Assembly: GCA_963932145.1 (NCBI GenBank)
Contig: OZ010571.1
Coordinates: 160,201,796 to 160,265,795 of the forward strand
Reading direction: 5' to 3'
Source: Acanthosepion lycidas
Lineage: Eukaryota; Mollusca; Cephalopoda; Sepiida; Sepiidae
Length of the DNA stretch: 64,000 nucleotides
Positions 24,273 through 36,399 of this stretch are shown piece after piece; position 1 is the stretch's first letter, and each line of letters starts with the position of its first letter. The notes beneath the pieces are model-generated. The model saw only the letters and a list, made by a program, of their open reading frames with translations. It searched no databases and was not told where the DNA came from. Made by a program: the position numbers and the translations under genes.

Positions 24273-25735
24273 CGAGTATGCACTAATCGATTTTGATATA
24301 TAAAATTTTTAGCGCACTAATCGAAAATGCATTAATCGGATGCACATTAATCGAACACGTTCACACAGACACGCAAAAATTGAAAATTCTTTTTAAAATA
24401 CTGTGGTTTGCTGAATTGTTGTAAAGTTTTCCATTTACGATTAGTAAGTATAGTTTTACTTAATAACGATATCAAATAACCCGTACAAATCAATACAGAA
24501 TTTAAAAAAATAAAACGTTATAAATTATTCTAATTTAAATTTTAAAAAAATGAAACCATTTCTTGTAAAAATTAATTATTCATCGAAAAAAATTTAAGAC
24601 ATAATATATCTTATTCATAAGTTTCTCTACTTAAATAATGTCTTAGATTTATTCCATTTTTTTATTTTACAATTCAGATGAGATTTTCTGTAAGTGAGGG
24701 TGCTGTTTTATATACACAAGGAAAAATGATAATTTAAATACCCCAAAGAGTTCTGCGCATAGCATTTCATTCATATTCATTTATAAATATTTCCTAAAAG
24801 TTTCGTTAAAATCCGACAATTATTTCATTTTTGCAAGTATTTCCAAATCAATCTGTTTTTCACCACGTTAAAATTTCTTATAAATATAAAATTTCCTATA
24901 CTAATTTATGCTCCTCCGCTGATGCAAGAACAAAATTTTTAACCAAAATTTTTATGTTCTAAAAAGGATTCCTTTTAATAATAACAAAGATTTTGACGAT
25001 AAGACTTTGTATTTATTAAGCTTGGGGCATTTTTCATCATGTATGCTCATTTTTTATCGAATTTTTAGAGAAGTACTTAATAAAACATAAAAAAAGAACT
25101 TTTTATTGCCATGGAAACAGACAGAGAACCAGGTGAGAATTAGTTCGGTAGATTGTGAAATTGTTGGTAAAGTTTCGGCGAAAAAACTAAGATGAATTGT
25201 CAAAGTTTCAATGAAAGAATAAAGATACTTTATATCTTTATTGACCAATTTTTATTATATTTAATAAATCTTTAAAAAAAACTTGTTTTAAGGATATGCA
25301 ATCACTTTTTACAAATATTTAAAAGCAATTTTTGACTTGATAAAACACACGCATACCTAGTCCTTAATTTAAAATTTTAATCAAATATGGCATTAATGTT
25401 TAAATGAGTAACTGTTTAAAACGATCATGTTGTATATATAAGTCAATGAAAAACGCAATCAAAAAGTATCTATATCTGTCAAACCAGCGCCACTGAGATA
25501 GAAGGCCTATGACGTCACCGCAAGTAGTATAAGCCGAAGCGAAGCTGCTGAAAATGAATGATTGTAGGCTTTTTTAAGTATAGAATAGTTTTTAAATTAC
25601 AATTAAAAAAAGGAAACCAGGATTTGAATTTCATCTTAGAACTTTATTCAATATTATCTTTGTTCACTGAGTTTTAAAGTCACTGCTATCGCACACAACT
25701 AGTAAGAAGTCACACACATTTCGTTTGCGTGTGCG

Positions 25736-25736
<1 letters not shown>

Positions 25737-25828
<92 letters not shown>
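25737..25828. repeat. (CA)n(TA)n compound microsatellite
   Basis: About 19 CA units run into about 26 TA units. The Tc1-like element begins immediately after the last TA. Confidence 0.95.
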
Positions 25829-25831
<3 letters not shown>

Positions 25832-27368
25832 TGAGTGCCAAATTATTATCGCGATAACTTTTTTCTAATATTTCAAAGACCGTCCAATCAATTCACACAA
25901 AATTTTCACATAATGTTGGCAACCCTGACTTGCGTAATCACTGAAATGTTCGTACTGATCTGCGCAATGTAAACAAACTGGCGCCATATTTGTTATCAGC
26001 ACAGTGATTTATTAGAAAGGTTTAATAAAATTCCCAGAATTGAGCAAACAAAACGTTTATTAATGTTGCACGTGAATGTTTATGATCAAAAGAACCTAAT
26101 AAATAAGATAATCAAACAAATAATAATAGATACAAAAAAGTACAGTTTTAAACAAATTAATAGGGAATGTACTTTCCTTGTTTTGAAATTACTTGAAGAA
26201 GTCGACGATCCATAGAATTTGTTAACTGTAGGATGTCATCTGCTGTAATGCCGCGAGATATGTCGAGAATTGTTTCCTACAACTCAGTGTTGCTCCTGAA
26301 TTGTCGTCCGTTGGCGTACAGTCTTCGCTTCATGATGCTCCAAAGGTTTTCGATTGGGTTCAAATCCGGAGAATTTGCTAGCCACTTCATTTTTCGAGGT
26401 CCATCGAAGCCTAACTGTTTCAAATATTCAGTAGTCTTGTGAGCAGCATGTGAGGGAGCATTATCTTACATAAAAACAATGGCCCTTCTGAAGGCAACTC
26501 TTTGCCTTTTCATCCACGGTTCAAGATGCTCCTTCATAAACGCTATGTATACATCAGCAGTCATTTTGACGCCATCTGGTACTCTCCAAGGGCCCACTAA
26601 TGTTTTTCCAATAATACCACCCCAGATCGTTATGCCTCCGCCGCCTTGTTGGCGTTTCAAACGCTGATGGCGATTCTGTCCGTTCATTATCCAGCCTTTG
26701 CACCATCTATGTTGCTCGAGTTTCGTCTGTGAACAAAACTTTAGAGAAGTCAATCTTCATATTGTCCTCGGCCCATTTCAATCGATTTTGAATGTGATTT
26801 CTCGTCAACAGAGGCTTTGATACAGGTTTGACTGTTGTTGCTATTTCCCTCAGATACCGACACCGAGTACTTTTAGACACAGTAGGATCCCCAATGCGAC
26901 TGAAAAGCTCTTGACTTGTAAGTCCAGGGTTCTTCCTGGCCTCTCGTTTAAGTCGTGACATGAGACGACGTGAAATAACCCTCGGCTTGCCTTTATCTGC
27001 CCTTTTGCGTACTTGTGTAGGGTCGGCGGTGAACTTTTTCACTGTTTGATGACACCTCCCTATCATTTTAGAAATTTCTAGGGCAGATTTACCTTTTGAG
27101 AGTTCCGAAGTAATAGTTTTCTTTCAGCATCACTTAAACTGCTTTTACGGCCCATCTTTTCACTAAATTCTTACACTTTTCTAATAATTTGGCACGCACA
27201 AATCACCGTGCTGATAACAAATATGGCGCCAGTTTGTTTACATTGCTCAGATCAGTACGAAAATTTCAGTGATTGCGCGTATCAGTGTTGCCAACATTGT
27301 GTGAATTGATCGGACGATTTTTGAAATATTAGAAAAAAGTTATCTCGACAATAATTTGGCACGCAGTG
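25829..27368 (-). mobile_element. Complete Tc1-like DNA transposon with long inverted termini
   Basis: The element is bounded by CACTGAGTGCCAAATTATTA on the left and its inverted partner CACTGCGTGCCAAATTATTG on the right, each next to a TA target dinucleotide. The inverted termini extend for about 185 bp at high identity, including ACTGGCGCCATATTTGTTA. A second copy of the terminal motif (CTAATAATTTGGCACGCAC, 27180-27198) lies at the inner edge of the right terminus, the IR/DR layout of some Tc1-like families; the left inner copy is decayed. The element is 1540 bp, about normal for Tc1, and encodes one defective transposase on the minus strand. Confidence 0.92.
26170..27155 (-). pseudogene. 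Tc1-like transposase (DD37E type), broken
   Basis: The minus-strand reading frame starts MGRKSSLSDAERK at 27155 and has a paired-type helix-turn-helix region (SALEISKMIGRCHQTVKKF), then a second DNA-binding region, then the catalytic residues: D in LFTDET at about 26740, D in DNAPSHAAH at about 26447, and E in NPIENLW. The last two are separated by 37 residues, so the signature is DD37E and not the DD34E of Tc1 itself. It ends SKQGKYIPY at about 26170. The frame is broken by one frameshift near 27125, one near 26720 and a stop directly before the second catalytic D, so the protein is not made intact. It would cut and rejoin the element ends at TA sites. Confidence 0.88.
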
Positions 27369-28479
27369 TATATGTGTATATTGACGTACATATAATTTCA
27401 CACTTTGCAGGCACACTTGCAACAAAATAACTTTGAACTTTGCAGACTTACTTGCAACAATTTACTTTGAACACGCGAACTATTGGTCTCGCTCATTGAA
27501 CAGGCCTTCTATCTAAATGGTGTTGGTCAAACGCAGAAAAAGGAAACTATAATAATCAAAATTAATTTAGTTCTCTCCTTTGAAAGTGTGCCTGTGCATA
27601 CGTGTGTGTTTAACTTTCTAAATGAGTCCAATCAACACTGAGTTTCAAAGCGTCTCATTATGTATACCTATAGTAAACTTCATACATACATACATATATA
27701 GTGTGAATAAGGAAATCAGTAGTGTATGGTGATTTTAAGTTTCATGCCTCAAGTGATCTTCAAACGAAGGGTATTTATTTCTTGTAATTGGTAGAAAAAA
27801 TTGGCACAGAGGTCTAAAATGGGGAATGAGAGTACTAGATGCCACTGTTCTATTGTTTAATCGAAAAGTTACAATCACTAACCTGTTGAATTTTCCTCTC
27901 ATCAAAAATTAATATTCATATGCCGCATTTTCTCTATGTAGTCTCATATGTACAATTTTTGTTACCATGGAAGAATAATAATTAAAATATCCTTAATGTT
28001 TATTTACGATTAATAAAATTATTTACAAAACAAAAGAAAAATGTTGTTAGTATTAAAACATCTACAATCTAATTGTGGCAGAAAGGAATTAACTAGCCTA
28101 AAATAATTTTACAGGATTGAATAATAAATCACTCATTAAAGCATTCACAAAAATATGCACCAAAAACAAAAAGTACTTTAAAAGAATCCCTACCCAAGAA
28201 CTGAAATCTCTGACACCTAATTAGAGAGGTGTGGGTGAATTAAACTAAAGAAACAGGGGGTCAAAAAAAAAAGGTTGATGAGCATACAATTACTAAAATG
28301 AAAACTGATAAATTAAAACTGAAACCTAACAATGTATGGCAGATAAGGCTGACATTTGAAGTTTAAAATCCTCATACTTAGCTGAGATTTAAATGCCACT
28401 CTTTATCAATGTCACTCAACACAAGCATACAAAAAGCAACCGCTTTTCACCCAATTTTATGAAACAAGTTACCCCTTTT

Positions 28480-28760
28480 CCACTTCAATTTTGATTTAAG
28501 TTGGCAGTCAAAGAAAATTAGTTGGGAAGGGAAAACTTCTCAACTCCATAACTCCATAATTTATTCGGCTGTGTCATCGAAAACTTAACTCCCATAATGC
28601 CGAGTAAACAGAGGGACACATATTGTATTTTCTTGATTACACAACAGATATATGAGGCTGCAGTGAAAAAGGACATGCACAGCAGACTCCTTCCAGTTAC
28701 CACAATGAACACATAAAGCAAAATTATTTTTTTGTTATATAGAACAGGATTTGGCTTTAA
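28480..28760 (-). pseudogene. Possible LINE ORF2 C-terminal zinc motif fragment
   Basis: One minus-strand frame reads CVHCGNWKESAVHVLFHC, a CX2CX8HX4C pattern like the C-terminal zinc motif of CR1-like LINE ORF2 proteins (compare CVRCIEMEESIQHAFFHC in the LINE at 33.1-37.7 kb). The sequence after it contains stops. Only this motif supports the call. Confidence 0.4.
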
Positions 28761-30720
28761 CTTGCAAGGGAAACATTCTAATGCAAGAATGTAAAGCAGT
28801 GGTGAAAGTGGACCTGGAAAACATGAAAGGTTTCAAACTCACCCCAATTACCCCAGTCATTGCACCTGTGAAAACTTCACCAGCTTAAGAATCTTACTTT
28901 GACTCCTTTAACTAAAACTCAAATGAGGGTCTCCATAGCCTAATCTTTGTGTGTTGTTGCTGTTGTTTGAAATAGGTTGAGATTAACTTAATCTTGCATA
29001 TGACAACAATTTTAAGGCACCTAGTTAGAATTAATCTCACAACTTTACTTGATAACTTGTTACTCTAAGAACTTTCAACAATACCTGAAAACTCCTTATT
29101 TATTTTACTTGATTATTTAGACATAGTCCATATCTGACAATTCCTCTGCTTACAACACCAAGGATTAACAATTTTAATAACCCTTCCTGGCACCAGATTC
29201 AACTATAATTTTTACTATTTTTATTAAATAAATTGTCAGCAACATGAAAAAAAAAAAACACTTTAGAGTATATAGATAGTATTTTTCTGTGATTCCGTTA
29301 TATTAATATTTTAAAATAATTTAAAAAGGTTCTATTTATATGCAGCAAATATAGCTTACATCTAAATAATAAAAAATATTGAAATTTTTGCATCTTATGA
29401 GCCAGACCCTTTATACAACTGACAAAAGATAATTTTTCTTTAAATGTATATTTAGTAATTAAAACAATAACTCAAATCCATAGCTGTTCTTTGCTAGTTT
29501 TTTTATTAAAAAATACATAATTAAAAATAGTAGTTCATTAAAGATAAAAACCATAACAGAATTTTTTCCTATTTTTTGTGTACATTAAAAAATATATTTT
29601 TAAATACCATGTCCTTCAAGACAATTATGGCTTTCTACAATTTCCTTTATCTATAATACCTGTGAATTGTCATGCCTATTCTTGTGAAATGCAGCGGAAT
29701 GTTTTTCCATTGTATTCTTTACATTTAGAATTCAGATTTCTTCTCCTAGATGGGATGCTAACCAAGGCTAGAGAGCCTCATCCACCCTACTATATTACCT
29801 ATAGTTGCAAGAGGAAGAGATGGATTCATACCTTTTCCATGGGCATTAGTGAAAAATGAAAACTCAGCTGACTGATTTCATTTTCTACACTGATAATCTG
29901 CACATAATCTGTACATAATTTTCAATAAAATTATTTTATAATTCAAATGAACAATATAAAAGATGAAAATGATAAAATAAACTATAAAATATGCGTTATT
30001 CCAAAATTAGTAGTCCAGAAAAGGAGTGTTGTAACCACATACAAGTTGTAAGTCTTTGGAAATGTTTGTGTGTTATGATCCTTGATGAAAGGATAAGTTA
30101 AACTCAAAAGAAATCACTTGAATGAAGTGATTTTGGACTGGTAAGTAAAATCCCAAAATGGAAGAGTGCTAAATGAAGAAGATGCCACGTAAATCCAGAA
30201 ATTGGCGGGGACCCATATCAGGATGACGATCTGCTAAGTAGAATTCAATATGGCGGTGTGCCAATGAAAAGGGCGCCAAAATGCATAGTTGCTGAGTAAC
30301 CAAACATGATACCATAGGCCATCATGATGATGTTTCTGCGAACAAATGTTAAAAGAATTAACATGCAAAAACAATGAATAAATTAACAAGAACGAATTTA
30401 AACAAAGCAGAGGACTGGGTTGCTCAACAGAAATGAATGGGATATACTTGACAGTCAAATCCGTGGCAAAAAGAAAGGAAAAGCAGATTCACTGCATCTT
30501 CCTGAGAAAGTGGGTAAGCAGAGAAGAGAAAGAAAAGGCAGTGTGTGTGTCTTTCCAAGAAGAAGGACGTGAAAACAGGAAAAGAAAGCAAATATGAACA
30601 AACAGGAAGGAGGACTGCATCACCGAAATGCAGAAGTCGCTTCTACTTCCTTCCCGCAACCCTTTCGTTCAGAGAGGCGATCAGTACCGTCGTGATAACA
30701 GGATCGCACATAAGAAGCTC

Positions 30721-30722
<2 letters not shown>

Positions 30723-30776
<54 letters not shown>
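30723..30776. repeat. (TA)n microsatellite
   Basis: About 27 TA units are visible. Apparent Ile/Tyr-rich frames on both strands come from it. Confidence 0.95.
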
Positions 30777-30780
<4 letters not shown>

Positions 30781-31180
30781 TGTTATGGTAACATAACGTG
30801 GCTTGCTTTCCTATTTCTTTGCCTAAAAAATTAAGTAGACATTTGGAAAACACCTTTTCTTTAACCAAAGGTTCCTACTAGTATTCCGGAATTGTTCATC
30901 AAGGTTTTATGTATTGTATATACATAATTTTCGAAACATTGAAAGTTTTGTTAGAATTGAGAAACACTCGTATGTAGAGGTACGTAATGAAACCATCGTC
31001 AATCAAGGGGGCTAATACATTTCCGGTTGCTAAACCGGTGGATGCGACAGTAACACTTTGTTTATGAATGAAAACAGGCTAGGATATGTGTATGTTTGAG
31101 AGAAAAACACACTTCATGTAAATATTTGCATAACTTTCTAGCATCAATAGTTTTTTTCATGTAGTGTAATAGATACACAT

Positions 31181-31224
31181 TACCAACAGCGCGGAGTCTG
31201 GCGCCAGACTCAGCGCTGTTGGTA
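31181..31224. repeat. 44-bp palindrome centred on GGCGCC
   Basis: The 44 bases equal their own reverse complement except for one mismatched pair (31193/31212). The centre GAGTCTGGCGCCAGACTC is perfect over 18 bp. There is no loop, so this is a true palindrome and not a hairpin with spacer. It lies about 220 bp left of a gag-protease remnant. Confidence 0.9.
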
Positions 31225-31439
31225 TCAGGAGAATCGCCTAGCGAAGTCGATCACAAGTTGACTAGCAGCTCACTTTCTGTTGAATCACCTTCATCTTCAG
31301 ATGGAGAATACAACACCAGAAAGAGAAGCTAGTCCTTCACCTAACGGAGAATTCTGTTAACCTGTACTGACTACGAACTTGGTCATGCGGACGTCTTAAA
31401 CTTGGTCGTACATCTCCCTTACGGAATTTCAACCCAGAC

Positions 31440-32600
31440 AATGTCTTGTATGCTCTTCGAGTATTCCATGGTTCAGGCGGAAGCGTCGCATCGATGCCCT
31501 ATACGCTTTTCTGTCCCGATTTAGTGATGTACATTCCCCCAAGCTGTCGGATCGTATCGATCCCCAAAAGCAGATCAAAGCCTAGCAATGTTCCATCCAC
31601 TACCTTGACTTCAATGTTCACGGCTCGAGCACAACCAGCATCCAATTTGACTATGCCATACTCATGCCACTTTAGCAATTTCCCATCGGCTGTCAACAGC
31701 TTAACCTCCCAGCGTCGCCAAAGGCGGCAGACTAATCTGCTCACGAATGTCTGCGAGCAGCCAGAGTCTACAAGGGCGACGCATTTCTGTTCATCTACGA
31801 ACACTTCGATAACTGGTAGTGCATCGTTCTTTACTTGTTCGGGGAGGAGACTGGCGTTGATATCTTCTCCCCTGAACCGTTTCCCTTGGCACTCAGAAGA
31901 GATGCGTCCAACCTTGTTGCAATGAAAGCAACCACTTCACGGCGTGACCTGCGCACTCGATTATCTGTCTCTTCCAGGCGTCCTTGTTTACAGTCTTTAG
32001 CAAAGTGGTTGGGACCAGAGCACTTGAAACAAATTATGCTATTATGTCAGAAGGAAGCGTTTCAGTACGTGTTCGTTGAATGGATGCGCCGACTGACTTT
32101 TCAGCTTTTTGGTTATCGGTCATAATGGCCCTTGCCCAGATTAGAGGTTGCTTCAAAGCCATAGTTTCTATTTTGGACGATGCTCTAAGAAGCCGTCTAA
32201 GCTCCTGTGAGAGCCCAGGCACGAATGGGCATACCATCCATCACTCAGGCAACTGTCCGCTAACCAGCCAAGCCAAGCGTTGTAGCTCCGTCAAAGATTC
32301 ATTGACAGTTTTCCCAGTACGAAGACACTTCGCCATGAACTGGTCAAAGGCATATGAAGGAGTCCGTTGCGTACTCTGTCAAGAGTGCTTGCTTTATCTG
32401 CACTGCGTCGGATCTCTCCTTACTTAGTTACTGGTATACGGCGAGAGCCGCACCTTTTAATCCTCTTCATATCACACAGATCACATACCATCTAGACCTT
32501 CTCAATCCAATCCATGATTTGTAAATCAGTGGCAACGCCACTAAATTCAGGGATCAATCTTATAACAAACGTCTTCACCGCCATCTTGTAGAAAAATTCA
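31440..32600 (-). pseudogene. LTR retrotransposon gag-protease remnant
   Basis: On the minus strand the fragment begins near 32590 with a Gag start MAVKTFVIRLIPEFSG, similar to the Gag of the element at 46990-49307 (MAERPFNIKLIPEFSG). It continues through SQELRRLLRASSK, one intact zinc knuckle (CFKCSGPNHFAKDC) and, after a frameshift, a second knuckle CFHCNKVGRISSEC whose histidine is replaced by arginine. The protease block (31804-31499) has the active site ALVDSGCSQTF and the flap/partner region LLGFDLLLGID. Pol is absent. Stops and frameshifts in gag show it is dead. It is the same family or a close relative of the element in SLC30A5 intron 3. Confidence 0.85.
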
Positions 32601-33115
32601 GAACTGCCTAAATAGCTTGTAACAAAAAAAGTTTTTTTTGTTTCTTTCCTTAGAAACAATGTTCACAATCAGTTTCCTCTCAAACACTCTACTGTCCTCG
32701 ACACGTGTAACTTGTTCGACACAGTAGTAAACCCTTTTGAATATTTATACATGTAAAAATACATAAAATGTGACACAAATTCGAAAATGGGAAGTGGGTA
32801 AAAAGCTGGTCATCACTGTTCTTAAATTTAAGTTAACTGGTCACATTCACCGACCCGATCATTCTTATAATAATCCTTTCACCATGATAACACATTTATA
32901 TAAACACATACATGCCACAATTACCAAAACAACGAATTCTCTCTATGAATACTTAAACTAATACCACAATTTTTGCAAACATCTGGACAGGGGGATGGAC
33001 ATGATTTTATTTACATCATAAAATAACAACATCATTTGTATGAATAAACATATATACAAGTAAACAAAAATGCTAGCATGGGACCCTCCCACGTCTTAAC
33101 TGGACGAAACATACA

Positions 33116-33149
33116 GTGGGAACGTAAAAAAAAAACGAAATGTTCCCAC
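33116..33149. repeat. Hairpin in the 3' region of the CR1-like LINE
   Basis: GTGGGAAC (33116-33123) pairs with GTTCCCAC (33142-33149) across an A-rich 18-nt loop. Position and orientation place it in the 3' untranslated region of the LINE, where some LINEs carry an RNA stem recognised by their own RT; that role is inference. Confidence 0.6.
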
Positions 33150-33429
33150 CATTCCATAGAACTATGCTTTCTGTTACCTAAAAAAGAGATGGAATTGGAG
33201 AATGAAAACTGAATATATGGAGGACTAAAAAAAAAAAAAAAGTGTCCAATGACCGTTCACTCCTTAGCTAAGTTAACCAATTTTCATAGAAAACAAAAAG
33301 AAAAAAAAATCCTACTCTAACCTATCTGGATCGAGTAGGCATGTTTTTATCAGAAGAACAAATCCTTCAAACAGTCAGCTCGAGAAGCCACTCGAGGTTA
33401 GCATCATTCGTGCAACAGTTATCCATCCT

Positions 33430-36120
33430 TCAGCAAAGTCCTCAGAAGAAAGTCTCTCCCTCTCCACCTTTCAAATGGTGCCAAAAGAATGCAATCAGTT
33501 GATGGGAAAAGAAAGGCAATGCCACGCGAACTTCATCTATCCTCGTCGTCCATACCATCATTCGCATCACATCTAGCAAGCTCAGAATCACATAGTGCTT
33601 CCTCCTGTCCGTCAAGGAGCTCGCATTGCTACAGACAGAACTGTGGTCTAGAACAAAGAATTGACCATGCAGCATGTAGCCTTCAATAAGCTCACACAGC
33701 GGGTGTGAGACTGGGCAGTGAAAGAAGGCGTGCTGAATAGACTCCTCCATTTCAATGCACCGGACGCATTCTGTCCGAAATCGAACCAGACGACGAGTAT
33801 CTTGCAACTAAAGGAGCCCAGGAGAGGACAACCTTTCCACGAGCCCAACCCCAAGCCTACAGACTTATCGCGGTTAATTTTTGCCCTTATGACCGTCTCA
33901 TACGTCCTGATTTCTCTTCCGACTTCGCCAGTTTCGGCACTGTTGAGATGTCGTCGGCGTAAGCCATGAACCTGGCCGAGGGGGTAGCACCAGGCAACGT
34001 AATCCGGTTAAGGAGCGGATTCGCCCTAAACTTGCACTGGAAAGGCTACAGTGCAAGCACATATAACGAGGGCGAGAAGGGACAGCTGTGAAGAATGCAT
34101 ATGGTCAAGATGAAGGGTTTCGATCTTATCCCGTTCACTTCCACCATAGCACTGGCACTTGCATACAAGTGGCGAATCCAGGAACAAAATTACGACTTGA
34201 AAGCTGTTGTAGATGGTTCACCCTATCAAAGGCCTTGGACTGATCCAAACTGCTCCGCGCGGTTTCTCCGTCGATTTTTTTCTATGATCGTGCGCAGCAC
34301 ATGAATGTTATCGTGAATCGTCCGACCCTTTACAGCACAAGTCTGTTCAGGAGATATGAGACGACCGAGCACAACCAACAAACGATTTGCCAGGACCTTT
34401 GGCCAAAATCTTTAACATGTTTAAGGGTCAAAATTTACTAGATCCTTCTCCTTCCTGCACATGCGTAGAAGCTTCACCACACGCTTGGTGAAATTGGGGA
34501 ATAGTCCACTGATCCATCCAGTGACTGAAGAGAATTTCTAGGAACAAGACAAACATGGGCGGCAGTTTCAAGTATACTTCGTAGGGTAAACCATCGATGT
34601 CTGGTGTCTTATCCTTCCCGACCTTTTTTAACGCTTCCCAGATTTCCTCCGCTGTTATGCGGCCCTTTGCAACCGGCCGCTTCAGTCGACTCAAGGCGAG
34701 GAATGTCGGCCAAATAGTTGTTGAACTGAGTCGAACTCAGACCAGGCTCCCTGGTGAAAAGCTTCTGGAAGCAGTCCCGAAACTCTCTACATATGCCATC
34801 GACCGTCGTCAGGTTTTTCCCATCCGGCAAAGTAACGCATATCTGCGGCCATATTCGTTGTCTCAGCAGCCATTTTATTTAATCTCGCTCTGACTATTTG
34901 AGCTTGGTCCCTCTTATTAAGCAAGGAAGCCAGCTATGCTTTAACTAAAGCTACCTTATCACTCTCCCGATTTGACAGCTCCCTCTAATCTAGATTCTAG
35001 TATCTTTTGCACCGCTAGTCTATCTAGGTTGAGTCGTTTTCTGTAATCGGCGTCAAAAGACCTGATGGTGTCCCCATCACTTATTCCCAAACACAGAAGC
35101 CGTCAGTTCCAAGTAGTAGCCGGTCCCGGAAATTTTTCATGTTCAACAAAAACGTGTTGAATTTCCAGCGACCAAACACTCTAGGCTTAGCCATATCGAA
35201 GTTTGACCCGCATAAGCTTATGGTCCGTATAAACTATACTATGAAAACTTGGGCAATTCTAGAATCCTATGACAACACTCCTAACTAGAACCCGGCCGAT
35301 GTAGCCAGAAAGCTGCACCCCTCCCGGGCCGCCACTCTGTGTCCAAGTCCACTCTACCCGCTTCAGAGGTTCATTTCGGAATTTATCAACTGAGTGAAAG
35401 TTTTTTTGTTTTTTTTTATATCAGAAGGAATGTTAGTATGGTCTAAATTGGGATAAAGGGCGGCCTTCCAATCACTCACTAGAACTACCGATCAATCCGC
35501 CGAAAGAATGCCTTCCACTTCCCACGGTCAATGGGCGCATAAATCACAATCAGTTGGAATACTTTATCCTTTATGGTAACATCAACTCATACAATCTGCC
35601 GCGAAGACAAGTGAACAGCTTGCGTCCAAAGAACGACTTACTATCCAAGAAACGCCCTTCGAGCGGCGATCAAACTATGCGAAGAGGCGGAGCCTCTTGA
35701 ACAGCACACCCTCATTGTCACTTGCAATAAGGTGGTTTCTTGAATACAGCATATATTCACACCAATTTTGAAATCCCTAGGGAGCCGAGCCTTTTTTTAC
35801 CTCAACCCTCGGACATTTATGCTTGCTAACCAGAGTGCCATAATCGATGCTTACTGGCGTTGCACATGTCAAGGGACAGAACACTAATCGCCTCTCCTAT
35901 AGACACTTGGAAGATTTCAGTTTTTATGGGACCATCTTGGAAATCCCCCACCCTACTGATGTCCCTAGGAAACGTTAGTTTCACTGCTCTATATAGGGAT
36001 GGGTGAATAAATATTGGGACCCTCCCTGAACAAAATTGTTTAAGTTCAACAAACTTTCCATCCTCAAATATTGTCAGTGGAAGAGACATCTTTTTGGAAT
36101 TTTTCACCTTCCCTAGCATT
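33430..36120 (-). pseudogene. CR1-like LINE ORF2 (endonuclease-RT), broken
   Basis: Read right to left on the minus strand. A start region MSLPLTIFEDGKF lies at about 36090. Apurinic-endonuclease-like traces (NICCIQET near 35760, VIYAPIDRGKWKAFF near 35540) lie between stops. The RT has EEIWEALKKVGKDKTPDIDG (fingers/palm, about 34650) and an intact catalytic box AYADDIS at 33944-33964. It is followed by GSWKGCPL and the C-terminal zinc motif CVRCIEMEESIQHAFFHC (about 33735-33790), and ends near 33442. The order is that of CR1/L2-type LINEs, whose ORF2 nicks DNA and reverse-transcribes the element RNA there. Many stops and frameshifts make it non-functional although the catalytic YADD survives. 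Confidence 0.85.
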
Positions 36121-36399
36121 GCCCAGATTTACTGTGTACCAGGACCAATGCGTACTACTGTCAGTACTCTCTGCGCTTGGGGGAAGTTTGTAGGATCCTC
36201 CGCCTTTTTTCTTTATACTTTCTTGAAGTTTTGGAGGACCCTTAAGTCCCTCAGACAGTGAAGCTGAAGATTCTTTTTCTCAAGGATGTCAAGGTCCACC
36301 AGACACACATCCTCCCCAATATAATATTTCTTCCTGTATCTGTTTTTTGTGTGAGAGTTCCTCTTCTGAACTTACCAACGAGGAACTTCTAGGTTTTTT

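Larger units (their letters stand above)
22702..25470. other. AT-rich stretch without recognised genes
   Basis: Open frames at 22715-22981 (plus) and 22733-22951 (minus) overlap and resemble nothing I know. The stretch contains the hairpin at 23092-23198, repeat A copy 2, and four TAATCG-centred motifs at 24278-24357, described separately. Confidence 0.45.
25478..27532. mobile_element. Outer inverted-repeat pair enclosing the Tc1-like element
   Basis: The block at 25478-25508 (ending AGATAGAAGGCCT) is repeated in inverted orientation at 27502-27532 (starting AGGCCTTCTATCT), with about 24 of 31 positions matching and the inner 13 bp perfect. With the inner 1540-bp Tc1-like element removed, the outer unit would be about 515 bp and contains a CA/TA microsatellite. 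It may be a non-autonomous DNA transposon or two opposed copies of a SINE-like repeat. Confidence 0.5.
27540..31180. other. AT-rich stretch, mostly unassigned
   Basis: No host exon is supported. Parts at 28480-28760 look like a LINE tail (listed separately). The segment 29740-29860 is open on the plus strand but I cannot place it. A (TA)n tract occupies 30723-30776. TGTTATGATCC at about 30065 resembles the LTR terminus at 22395, but I could not find a matching second end. Confidence 0.4.

Noticed and set aside
30065..30800. Second LTR beginning TGTTATGATCC
   Set aside because: The start resembles the LTR end at 22395, but no convincing matching terminus or target duplication was found.
30545..30868. 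Open frames on both strands with Tyr-Ile repeats
   Set aside because: They are translations of a (TA)n microsatellite.
31446..32427. Plus-strand open frames over the gag-protease remnant
   Set aside because: They are shadows of the minus-strand gag and protease, which carry zinc knuckles and a DSG site.
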